Shown one piece after another: positions 1 through 5,900 of a DNA stretch of 10,519 bases. The number at the start of each line of letters is the position of its first letter. Position 1 is the first letter of the stretch. Origin of the DNA: Propionibacteriaceae bacterium. GTDB taxonomy: Bacteria > Actinomycetota > Actinomycetes > Propionibacteriales > Propionibacteriaceae. The DNA is taken from the NCBI GenBank assembly GCA_003158895.1, contig PMLO01000095.1, forward strand, positions 1-10,519, given 5' to 3'. Both the position numbers and the translations under genes were made by a program. The notes under the pieces are model-generated. The model was not told the DNA's origin. It searched no databases and was given only the letters and a program-made list of their open reading frames with translations.

Positions 1-83
1 GTACCGGAGAAGGGACTCGAACCCTCACGCCTTTCGGCACAGGAACCTAAATCCTGCGTGTCTGCCAGTTCCACCACTCCGGC
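1..83 (-). tRNA. tRNA-Leu (anticodon UAG)
   Basis: The reverse complement folds as a class II tRNA. The acceptor stem GCCGGAG pairs with CTCCGGT (last pair G-U), followed by discriminator A. The anticodon stem CAGGA/TCCTG encloses the loop TTTAGGT, giving anticodon TAG, which reads CUA and other CUN leucine codons. A long variable arm (GCC-GAAA-GGC) and a T-arm containing GGTTCGAGTCC follow. The window ends one base after the discriminator, so whether CCA is encoded cannot be seen. It lies 43 bp downstream of the last membrane-protein gene on the same strand and may be co-transcribed or have its own promoter. Confidence 0.96.
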
Positions 84-126
84 TGGCAGCGACGAGTGTA
101 CGAGAGATGCTGAGCGCGGCCGCACT

Positions 127-984
127 TTAGGCGGGGAACGAACCGGTGACGGTTCCCGCGCCGTCGTAGGTCTTGTACGTAGGAGAGACGACTGGGAACC
201 CCACCTGTGATCCCGGTGTGATCGACGGGAGCAGCAGCGACGGGGTCGTCCACACGGCGAACGTCCAGCCGGCGACACCTTCGAGGCGCCATAGGACTCC
301 CCAGTACGCCGTGCCCTCAGGGAGGATCGCCTTCGTCGATGCGGGGCTGCCGGAGAACGACGAGCTGGCCACAGTCAGCACATTGCTCCCGGTGCTCTGT
401 ACGTTGCTCAAGCTCGCGTCTCGGTTCGTGTTGTCCACGGTGCCGCGACACCCGAACGAGCCGGCGCCGGCGCCGCACGCAACTTGCGGCGTCTCCGACG
501 GCGTCATGTCGTTGTTGACCACAATGATCTTCGTCTTCCACGTGGCCACCCACGTACCCGCAACCACCTCCACCCACGTGTTGTCGGGGATCGTTCGTAC
601 TGCGGGAGCAGGACCCACCGCCACGTACGGGACGGCGGGGATCACACCGGTTGCCGGGATCGAGCCGACTGGCGTCACTGTGGCCTCGCCCCCGCTCGGA
701 CCGGTCGTGATGACGATCGCGCTGCCCATCGGAGCCGGCGTCGAGACTGGACCCGCTGGCGCGCCCGCGACGTACGGCTGGGTGCCCCTCCCGAGCCAGC
801 CGGACCGTACAGCCGTGGTGAGACCCAGGGCAACGGCGACGATGGCCGCGCCGACGACGAGCAGACGGCGGGTACGGCGTGCTCCTCGCAAGCCGACCTC
901 AGCCCGACCCGCGAGGATCTCGGGGTCGAGCGGTTCTGGCGTCGGCTCGTCGTTCAGCTCGCGCCGCAGGTCTGTGATGTTCAT
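127..984 (-). CDS. Single-pass membrane protein, putative anti-sigma partner of the upstream SigE-family sigma factor
   Basis: This 285-residue protein has no family I can name. Residues 1-40 are a cytoplasmic, arginine-rich tail beginning MNITDLRRELNDEP. Residues 41-58 are a hydrophobic membrane segment. Residues 60-130 are a Pro/Ala/Gly/Val-rich linker. Residues 130-285 form an extracytoplasmic domain rich in Thr, Ser and Trp, with two cysteines (170 and 179) nine residues apart that could form a disulfide. The ATG at 984 has a good GAGGAG ribosome site and overlaps the sigma gene stop as ATGA, so translation is probably coupled. The tail matches that of the LCP protein encoded at 1667-2743, which is also overlapped by a sigma gene. 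From this I infer that the tail binds the cognate sigma factor. It lacks the HxxxCxxC zinc anti-sigma motif. A longer reading frame extends into the sigma gene but is not the real start. Confidence 0.82.
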   Translation of the reverse strand: MNITDLRRELNDEPTPEPLDPEILAGRAEVGLRGARRTRRLLVVGAAIVAVALGLTTAVRSGWLGRGTQPYVAGAPAGPVSTPAPMGSAIVITTGPSGGEATVTPVGSIPATGVIPAVPYVAVGPAPAVRTIPDNTWVEVVAGTWVATWKTKIIVVNNDMTPSETPQVACGAGAGSFGCRGTVDNTNRDASLSNVQSTGSNVLTVASSSFSGSPASTKAILPEGTAYWGVLWRLEGVAGWTFAVWTTPSLLLPSITPGSQVGFPVVSPTYKTYDGAGTVTGSFPA

Positions 985-1514
985 GTCGTGCTCCTCTCGG
1001 ACCGTCCGGTGATGCCCCGGACGGCAGCAAGGTCGTTGATGTCGGGGTCGATGCGCATGGCCGCCATGGCGTGGTGGGTCGTCGACTTCACCGTTCCTGG
1101 TCTGATCCCCAGCTCGGCAGCGGTGTCGGCCTCCGACAGGTCCTCGAAGTACCGCAGCAGGATGACGGCCCGCTCCCGTGGCGTCAGGCGGTCGAGCACT
1201 CGACGGATGACCAGGCGGTCCTCGACCGGCTCGTCCTGCGCCGGGCTGACATCGAGCAGCTCCGAGTGAGGCAGCTCCCGCCACGGACGCCGGAGCAGTG
1301 AGAGGTACGCGTTGAGGATGCTCCTCCTCACGTACGCGTACTCTCCCCCGTCCCGCGAGATGCGCGCCCACTGGGGATAGCAGCGCACGAGGACACCCTG
1401 AACGAGGTCGTCGGCCGAGGGTCTGTCTCTGGTCAGGAGACGCGCGAAGACCAGGAGCCGCGGCGAGTGGTGACGTACGAAATCGTTGAAATGGTCCCGC
1501 TCAGCGCCATCCAC
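981..1514 (-). CDS. SigE-family ECF RNA polymerase sigma factor (first copy)
   Basis: This 177-residue extracytoplasmic-function sigma factor should direct RNA polymerase to a small regulon, probably including its own operon. Region 2 is visible early (FNDFVRHHSPRLL, ADDLVQGVLVRCYPQWARIS, then AYVRRSILNAYLSLLRR). Region 4 is near the C-terminus (LTPRERAVILLRYFEDLSE, then the helix-turn-helix around IRPGTVKSTTHHAMAAMR). Length fits the SigE-like family of actinobacteria. I chose the GTG at 1514 because it has a GAGGGAG site six bases upstream and begins where paralogues begin. An in-frame GTG at 1541 adds nine residues but has no ribosome site. The stop overlaps the next gene's ATG by four bases. 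The second sigma gene at 2740-3270 is a close paralogue sharing SPRL, DLVQG, RCY, WARIS, RYFEDL and MRIDPD. Confidence 0.93.
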   Translation of the reverse strand: MDGAERDHFNDFVRHHSPRLLVFARLLTRDRPSADDLVQGVLVRCYPQWARISRDGGEYAYVRRSILNAYLSLLRRPWRELPHSELLDVSPAQDEPVEDRLVIRRVLDRLTPRERAVILLRYFEDLSEADTAAELGIRPGTVKSTTHHAMAAMRIDPDINDLAAVRGITGRSERSTT

Positions 1515-1520
1515 CGATCT

Positions 1521-1527
1521 CTCCCTC
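1521..1527 (-). promoter_or_regulatory. Ribosome binding site deciding the first sigma factor's start
   Basis: On the minus strand GAGGGAG lies six bases before the GTG at 1514. The alternative GTG at 1541 has no purine-rich site in front of it, and it is too near the presumed promoter box at 1566-1572 to leave room for a leader. Confidence 0.6.
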
Positions 1528-1564
1528 GTACGGTCCGTCACTCACGTCAATGCGCGAGGGGCCC

Positions 1565-1574
1565 AAAAGGTTCA
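1565..1574 (-). promoter_or_regulatory. Candidate -35 box of the first sigma operon (TGAACCTTTT)
   Basis: The minus strand reads TGAACCTTTT here, 52 bp before the chosen start. The other sigma operon has CCAACCTTTC 49 bp before its start. AAC-containing -35 boxes are usual for ECF sigma promoters, so autoregulation is plausible. A weaker shared element follows: CGCATTG here and CGTATTG in the other operon. Its spacing from the box differs by two bases between the two, so the -10 assignment is uncertain. The rest of the 1515-1666 intergenic stretch shows no other gene and no convincing terminator. Confidence 0.45.
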
Positions 1575-1666
1575 GAAAGCCCTACCAACACATCTTCGGT
1601 GAATGCCGGGTCGCCCGCAGCCCGTGAGAGCCTGTCTCTGGAGGTGTGCGGAGACGCGGGGGCGTT

Positions 1667-2743
1667 CTAGCCCTGCTCCGTCTTCGGGTACGCAGCCACG
1701 AACGCCGGCATCGTGTCGTTCTGCAGGGCCGTGCCGAGCGCGGTGTTCCCGGCGACGTCCACCACGTCGATCGACTGGCCGTCGGCACTCGCGCCGAAGC
1801 CCGTGATGGGTGCTTGCACCATGTGGATCTGGCCCGCGTTGGTGATGCCCGTGAGCGAGGCGCCGAGGGACAGGATCACGTCGTTGGTCATCCCTTGGTC
1901 CACGGTGACGTACTTGCCGATGGCGTCGATGACCGCGGTGAGCTTGACCGGGTTCGCCAGCACGTCCGGCGTGGCGACCTTGAGCGCGAGTGCCTTCAGG
2001 AACGCGCGCTGCCGCAACGTACGGTCGAGGTCGCCGTTGGGCAGCTCCCAGCGCTGACGCGCGAAGGCCAGCGCCATGTACCCGTCGGTGATGACCAGCG
2101 GGCCCTTCGGGAACTGGTACTGCACCCCCCGGTCGTCCCGCGCCACCGATGCCACTGGGTTGTCCACGGTGATCGGGCCGATGGCGTCGACGAGTGAGAC
2201 GAAGTCGGTGAAGTCGGTGACCACGACGTGGTCGATCCGGGCGCCGGTGAGGGCCTCGATCGTCGACACGGACAGCGCGGCGCCGCCGTCCGAGTAGGCC
2301 GCGTTGATCTTGGCCTTCCCGTACCCGGGAACCGTCACCCACATGTCGCGGGGGAACGAGACGAGGTAGACGGACTTCCGGTCCGCGGAGATGTGCATGA
2401 CGATGAAGGAGTCGCTCTGGCCTTGAGCCGTCCCCCGGCCGTCGCTGCCGATGAGCAGGATGTTCATCGCGGCGTACGTGGTGTTGGCGGGGGTCGTCGC
2501 GGACGGAGGCTGGCTTGCTGTCGCGGTGGCGGACGGCACGGCGGCGACCTGGATCTGGCTGCCCGCCGCCGTGAGTGGACCGCGGACGAGCGACACCACG
2601 AGTGCCAGGGCGACGACCGAGGTGGCGCCGACCACCCACCTCGTACGCCTGATCCTGCCCGCGCGGGCCACGACGCCGGCCACGTCCAGCGGTGCGTCCA
2701 GCGGCTCGTCGTTCAGCTGCTCGTGGAGTTCCGAGATGTTCAT
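1667..2743 (-). CDS. LytR-CpsA-Psr (LCP) family protein with a sigma-factor-binding-like N-terminal tail
   Basis: LCP proteins are membrane-anchored enzymes that transfer undecaprenyl-linked glycopolymers to peptidoglycan. In this 358-residue protein, residues 1-35 are a cytoplasmic tail (MNISELHEQLNDEP, then an Arg-rich stretch). Residues 36-54 are one membrane helix. Residues 58-88 are an Ala/Thr/Pro linker. Residues 90-255 are the LCP domain. The domain shows NILLIGSDGRG (95-104), DSFIVMHIS (111-119), the SFPRD motif (129-133), KINAAYSDGG (145-154), and FARQR with GDLDRTLRQ (227-245), holding the family's conserved Asp and Arg residues. An LCP-associated C-terminal part follows. The ATG at 2743 has an AAGGAG site and overlaps the upstream sigma stop as ATGA. 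The tail matches that of the membrane protein at 127-984 and not the usual LCP N-terminus, so I infer it binds the co-encoded sigma factor. Confidence 0.92.
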   Translation of the reverse strand: MNISELHEQLNDEPLDAPLDVAGVVARAGRIRRTRWVVGATSVVALALVVSLVRGPLTAAGSQIQVAAVPSATATASQPPSATTPANTTYAAMNILLIGSDGRGTAQGQSDSFIVMHISADRKSVYLVSFPRDMWVTVPGYGKAKINAAYSDGGAALSVSTIEALTGARIDHVVVTDFTDFVSLVDAIGPITVDNPVASVARDDRGVQYQFPKGPLVITDGYMALAFARQRWELPNGDLDRTLRQRAFLKALALKVATPDVLANPVKLTAVIDAIGKYVTVDQGMTNDVILSLGASLTGITNAGQIHMVQAPITGFGASADGQSIDVVDVAGNTALGTALQNDTMPAFVAAYPKTEQG

Positions 2744-3270
2744 GAAAGCTCTCCTTCGACGGAGGTCGAACGCAGGGTCACGAGGCCGCCGACATCCGGG
2801 TCGATGCGCATGCGGGCGAGGGCTTGGTGGGCCGTGGACTTCACGGTCCCGATAGACACGCCGAGCGCCACGGCGGTCTCCCTCTCGGTGAGGTCTTCGA
2901 AGTAGCGGAGCACGATCACGGCCTTCTGGCGCGGGCTCAGGGTGGCGAGTGCCTTGTGCAGCACGAGCCGTACGTCGACGGCCGCTGTGTCGTCCGGCCA
3001 GGCCCGCTCCTCGGGCTCAGCCATCGACCGTTCGAGCCAGGGTCTGGTCCGCAGCCGCGACAGGTAGCCGTTGACGACTGCCTGCCGCACGTACGCGAAC
3101 GGCTCATGGTCACCGGAGATCCGCGCCCACTTGAGGTAGCAACGGGCGAGGGCCCCTTGGACGAGGTCCTCGGCGAGATGCCGGTCGCCGCACATCAGGC
3201 GTGCGATCGTCACCAGCCGCGGTGAGTTCTGCGCGACGAAGTCCGCGAAGTCCTGGTCGACGCCGCTCAT
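2740..3270 (-). CDS. SigE-family ECF RNA polymerase sigma factor (second copy)
   Basis: This 176-residue ECF sigma factor has region 2 (DFADFVAQNSPRLVTIARL, AEDLVQGALARCYLKWARIS, YVRQAVVNGYLSRLR) and region 4 (LSPRQKAVIVLRYFEDLTE, then SIGTVKSTAHQALARMR). The ATG at 3270 is preceded by a near-perfect AAGGAGGTGGC ribosome site. The frame stays open to 3348, but nothing supports a longer protein. It is translationally coupled to the LCP gene by a 4-base overlap. Its close similarity to the sigma factor at 981-1514, and the identical operon layout, indicate a tandem duplication. No zinc-type anti-sigma factor is adjacent, so control is presumably by the co-encoded membrane protein. Confidence 0.95.
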   Translation of the reverse strand: MSGVDQDFADFVAQNSPRLVTIARLMCGDRHLAEDLVQGALARCYLKWARISGDHEPFAYVRQAVVNGYLSRLRTRPWLERSMAEPEERAWPDDTAAVDVRLVLHKALATLSPRQKAVIVLRYFEDLTERETAVALGVSIGTVKSTAHQALARMRIDPDVGGLVTLRSTSVEGELS

Positions 3271-3316
3271 GCCACCTCCTTGAAAAGCCTCTGCCCTCCA
3301 ATACGCAATGGCCGTA

Positions 3317-3327
3317 CGAAAGGTTGG
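3317..3327 (-). promoter_or_regulatory. Candidate -35 box of the second sigma operon (AACCTTTC)
   Basis: The minus strand reads CCAACCTTTCG about 49 bp before the sigma start, followed by GCGTATTG, which may be the -10 region. The box and its distance match those of the first sigma operon. Either the sigma factors recognise their own promoters or both operons share another regulator. Confidence 0.45.
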
Positions 3328-3360
3328 TGCACCTGACCGCACGATCACCGATCGCCGGGG

Positions 3361-3369
3361 TTATCCACA
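3361..3369 (+). promoter_or_regulatory. Single perfect DnaA-box match (TTATCCACA)
   Basis: TTATCCACA matches the classical DnaA-box consensus exactly. It sits in the divergent promoter region between the second sigma operon and the AbiEi-like gene, 54 bp before the latter. Only one copy is seen, and no dnaA, dnaN or AT-rich stretch is present, so it is not an origin. It could be a regulatory DnaA site or chance. Confidence 0.3.
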
Positions 3370-3422
3370 GCCGCCGAAGGATCTGCTTGCGTTCCGCTCT
3401 GTGATGGTTCGACGCTGACAAG

Positions 3423-4376
3423 GTGAGAACCGCCCACCCCTGGACTCTGCCATCCCGACCGACCAGCCGCTCCGATCTCCTGGCACTCGGCATGACCGAC
3501 CACATGATCCGTACTCGAATACGAACAGGCGACCTCGTCACCGTGCGACATGGAGTCTTCCTGCGCGCGGACGCCTGGCCCGCGGAGCCCGCCGCTCAGC
3601 AGGTGGTACGAGCCCGAGCCGAGCAGGTGGCCAACCCCGCCGGGGTGATCAGCCATCAGTCAGCCGCGTTGATGCTCGGACTGCCCAACCCCGGCTTCGA
3701 ACGCTGGGTTGAGTTCCCCGTCTCCATCACGCTCCCGACTGGACATGTGTCGAAGGTGGGGTCGGCGGTCCACCACGTAGGACCGCTTCCTCGCAGCCAG
3801 GCTCTTGCCGACAGCGACGGTTACCTCGTGACCAGCCCCGCACGTACGGCGGTGGACCTGGCGGCCGACCTGGAACTCCCGCAGGCGCTGGTGCTGCTGG
3901 ACGGTGCCGCCCGTCTGATCTGCGCATCATTCGTGACCAAGCCACGGCGGCGCGACTATGTGAACCCGACGTATGTGAACGCCGCGCTCGCCCTTCTCTC
4001 TGAGGCCGCAACGACCATCCGGGCGACTCGAGCTCGCTTCGCCATCTCCCTGACGAAGCCCTGCCGCGAGTCAGCGGCCGAGTCGCTGTCCGCCGGCTAC
4101 ATGCACCAGGCCGGCATCCCGACACCGTCGTTCCAGGCCGAGATCCGGACCGCGAAAGCGACGTACTTCCCCGACTTCCTGTGGGAGGAACAACGGCTGC
4201 TCGGCGAGTGCGATGGCGCGGTGAAGTACAGCGACCCAGGGGCGTACGTCGCTGAGAAGGAGCGCGAGCAAGACCTGCGCGACAACGACTGGCGCTTCGT
4301 CCGCTGGCTGCCGAAGGAAGTCATGCTCCATCCCGCCCAGGTCATCGACAGGATCGAACGCGCCCTCGGGTTGTAG
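3423..4376 (+). CDS. AbiEi-type antitoxin-domain / DUF559 (Vsr-like nuclease fold) protein, orphan
   Basis: This 317-residue protein is the only complete plus-strand gene. Residues 14-50 resemble the winged-helix domain of AbiEi antitoxins (SRSDLLALGMTDHMIRTRIRTGDLV then RHGVFL). Residues 75-150 are the family's middle part, with ISHQSAALMLGLP and SPARTAVDLA. Residues 215-300 resemble DUF559, related to Vsr endonucleases: E216/E220, PDFLW (D251), GECDG (E262, D264) and K268, then RFVRW, a plausible PD-(D/E)xK set. Such fusions are common in actinobacteria and usually annotated as type IV antitoxin-domain proteins, but their function is unproven. No AbiEii-type nucleotidyltransferase toxin is adjacent. 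The GTG start lacks a clear ribosome site; it may be leaderless. Starting at Met24 would remove much of the winged helix. Confidence 0.8.
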   Translation: MRTAHPWTLPSRPTSRSDLLALGMTDHMIRTRIRTGDLVTVRHGVFLRADAWPAEPAAQQVVRARAEQVANPAGVISHQSAALMLGLPNPGFERWVEFPVSITLPTGHVSKVGSAVHHVGPLPRSQALADSDGYLVTSPARTAVDLAADLELPQALVLLDGAARLICASFVTKPRRRDYVNPTYVNAALALLSEAATTIRATRARFAISLTKPCRESAAESLSAGYMHQAGIPTPSFQAEIRTAKATYFPDFLWEEQRLLGECDGAVKYSDPGAYVAEKEREQDLRDNDWRFVRWLPKEVMLHPAQVIDRIERALGL

Positions 4377-4545
4377 CCGTTGGACCGCCGAAGTTGCGCT
4401 CATAGTGACGGTCGTTCCGGGTTCCACGCGGTGCAACGTCCGAAGTTGCGCTCCACGGACATCGGGAGACATCCAGTAGCGCAACTTCGGAGGTTCGCCG
4501 CCGCGCCGATCCCCTGACCGCCTGAATGAGCGCAACTTCGGAGGT
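4377..4545. repeat. Four-copy 13-bp repeat cluster (AGCGCAACTTCGG) between convergent genes
   Basis: The core AGCGCAACTTCGG occurs four times: on the minus strand at 4388-4400 and 4440-4452, and on the plus strand at 4478-4490 and 4529-4541. The minus-strand copies are 52 bp apart and the plus-strand copies 51 bp apart. The two plus copies share 19 bp (AGCGCAACTTCGGAGGTTC). The outer pair is a perfect 16-bp inverted repeat and the inner pair a perfect 14-bp one. The last copy runs into the dinB stop codon. The stretch contains no gene. It may be a bidirectional terminator, a protein-binding array or a copy of a dispersed repeat. Confidence 0.85.
4439..4491. terminator. Possible bidirectional terminator hairpin
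   Basis: TCCGAAGTTGCGCT (4439-4452) and AGCGCAACTTCGGA (4478-4491) form a perfect 14-bp stem with a 25-nt loop. It lies between the ends of two convergent genes. There is no U-tract, which is not unusual for actinobacteria. The long loop makes this less typical than a classic intrinsic terminator. Confidence 0.4.
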
Positions 4546-5898
4546 TCAATCGTCCTGGGAGTCCAGGCCCGTGTCGTCGGCCAGCATCACCGGGGTTGCA
4601 CGTAGGGCGGGGTCGTCGAGGCGGAACGCGCGTACAGGTCCTGACTTCTCCGAGAGCGCGGTCTCGAACCGTACGGTCACCCAGCCGTGGCCGCTCCCCC
4701 ACACCCAGCCGGCGCCCCAGGTGTCGTGGGTGACGTCCTCGCCGGGCTGGTAGCCGACGGCTGCCTGCCGTACGGTCGGCGCCACCGTGTCGACCTGCAG
4801 CTCGTCGGGGCTGGACGAGGCGACCTCGAACAGGGCCTCCTGAGCCGCGGACGTGAAGCCGGAAACGCCGACGCCGATGAGCCGTACGCCTTGGGCGACC
4901 TGCGCGGACGCTCCGCGCAGCAGCTGCCGGGCCGACTCGGCGATCACATCGCCAGCGTCGACCGCACCCAGGAGCGTGCGGGAGCGAGTGTGGGTCGTGA
5001 AGTCGCCCAGCTTGATCTTCACCGTGACTGTGCGAGCGAAGAGCCCTGCGTTGTTGAGCCGCGCAGCAACCCCCATCGCGTCCCGGGTGACCTTCGCCTC
5101 AAGCACGCCCATGTCGGAGATATCCGCGTCGAACGTGTCCTCCGTCGAGATCGACTTCACCCCGCGTTCAGGGCTGACCGGCCGGTCGTCGTCCGCGACG
5201 GATAGGCGCGCCAGTTCGGTGGCCCACGCCTGGCCCACCTCGCGCCGCAGCTCGTTGGGGGATGCGCGACGCAGGTCCGCCACGGTCTGGATGCCGAGCC
5301 GGTCGAGCTTCTCCGCGGTCACGGGCCCCACCCCGGGTATCGCCCGTACAGCCAGCGGCGCGATGCGGTCGAGCTCCGTGCCTGGCGCGACAAGGTAGAC
5401 ACCGTCGGGCTTGGCCAGCTCGGAAGCCAGCTTCGCCATGAACTTCGAGCTGCCCAGCCCCACCGACGCCGTGAGCCCTCCGGTCGCTTGCGTGACGCTG
5501 GCGCGCAGCTCGGCGGCGACTGCCAGGAGCGCCTCGGTGTCGGTGACGTCAACGTTTCCCGCTGCCAGGTCCACGTACGCCTCGTCGAGGCTCAGCGGCT
5601 CAACCAACGGCGACAGCTCGCCCAGGACGCCCATGACGACCCGCGAGGCCGCCCTGTACGAACCGAACCGGCCAGACAGGAACGCCGCCCGCGGACAGAG
5701 CCGGCGCGCCTCGTGCATCGGCATCGCCGAGTGGACGCCGAACACCCGCGCCTCGTACGACGCCGTCGACACCACCCCACGACCGCCGAGCCCGCCGACG
5801 ATGACGGGCTTGCCGCGCAGTGATGGCTTGTCACGCTGCTCGACCGACGCGAAGAACGCGTCGAGGTCCAGATGAAGGATCGAGGCGGTCTGCCTCAT
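4546..5898 (-). CDS. dinB: DNA polymerase IV (Y-family translesion polymerase)
   Basis: Y-family polymerases copy past DNA lesions without proofreading. In this 450-residue protein, HLDLDAFFASVEQ carries the metal-binding Asp11 and Asp13 and the steric-gate Phe16. PLSLDEAYVD supplies Asp105 and Glu106. SVGLGSSKFMAKLASELAKPDG is typical of the palm, and AIPGVGPVTAEKL (from about 187) is the helix-hairpin-helix. QEALF (353-357) resembles the beta-clamp motif QLxLF. About 65 extra residues follow, with a GEDVTHDTWGAGWVWGSGHG segment recalling the small SH3/Tudor-like tail of UvrD/PcrA helicases. I recall this extension from other actinobacterial DinB proteins. The ATG at 5898 has a GGAG site five bases upstream and lies two bases after the dfrA stop; a GTG at 5904 is less likely. 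Likely co-transcribed with thyA and dfrA. Confidence 0.95.
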   Translation of the reverse strand: MRQTASILHLDLDAFFASVEQRDKPSLRGKPVIVGGLGGRGVVSTASYEARVFGVHSAMPMHEARRLCPRAAFLSGRFGSYRAASRVVMGVLGELSPLVEPLSLDEAYVDLAAGNVDVTDTEALLAVAAELRASVTQATGGLTASVGLGSSKFMAKLASELAKPDGVYLVAPGTELDRIAPLAVRAIPGVGPVTAEKLDRLGIQTVADLRRASPNELRREVGQAWATELARLSVADDDRPVSPERGVKSISTEDTFDADISDMGVLEAKVTRDAMGVAARLNNAGLFARTVTVKIKLGDFTTHTRSRTLLGAVDAGDVIAESARQLLRGASAQVAQGVRLIGVGVSGFTSAAQEALFEVASSSPDELQVDTVAPTVRQAAVGYQPGEDVTHDTWGAGWVWGSGHGWVTVRFETALSEKSGPVRAFRLDDPALRATPVMLADDTGLDSQDD

Positions 5899-5900
5899 CG

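Noticed and set aside
1..83. tRNA-Leu as an integration site of a mobile element covering the sigma and AbiEi region
   Set aside because: No integrase, no repeated tRNA 3' end elsewhere in the window and no composition shift were seen; the left flank is outside the window.
173..1012. Long plus-strand open frame opposite the first membrane-protein gene
   Set aside because: It has no recognisable protein features and is antisense to a well-supported gene with a ribosome site and coupled overlap; open antisense frames are expected in high-GC DNA.
1600..1666. Terminator after the LCP gene
   Set aside because: Only short imperfect inverted repeats (for example GTCTC with GAGAC, separated by 12 bases) are present, with no U-tract; too weak to annotate.
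1572..2639. 355-codon minus-strand frame overlapping the LCP gene
   Set aside because: It is an out-of-frame Arg/Gly-rich shadow; the LCP frame carries all family motifs and the ribosome site.
3361..3369. Replication origin
   Set aside because: There is only one DnaA box, no AT-rich unwinding region, and no dnaA, dnaN or gyrase genes nearby.
4388..4549. Repeat array as a CRISPR
   Set aside because: Only four short cores, in opposite orientations and with uneven spacing; no cas genes are present.
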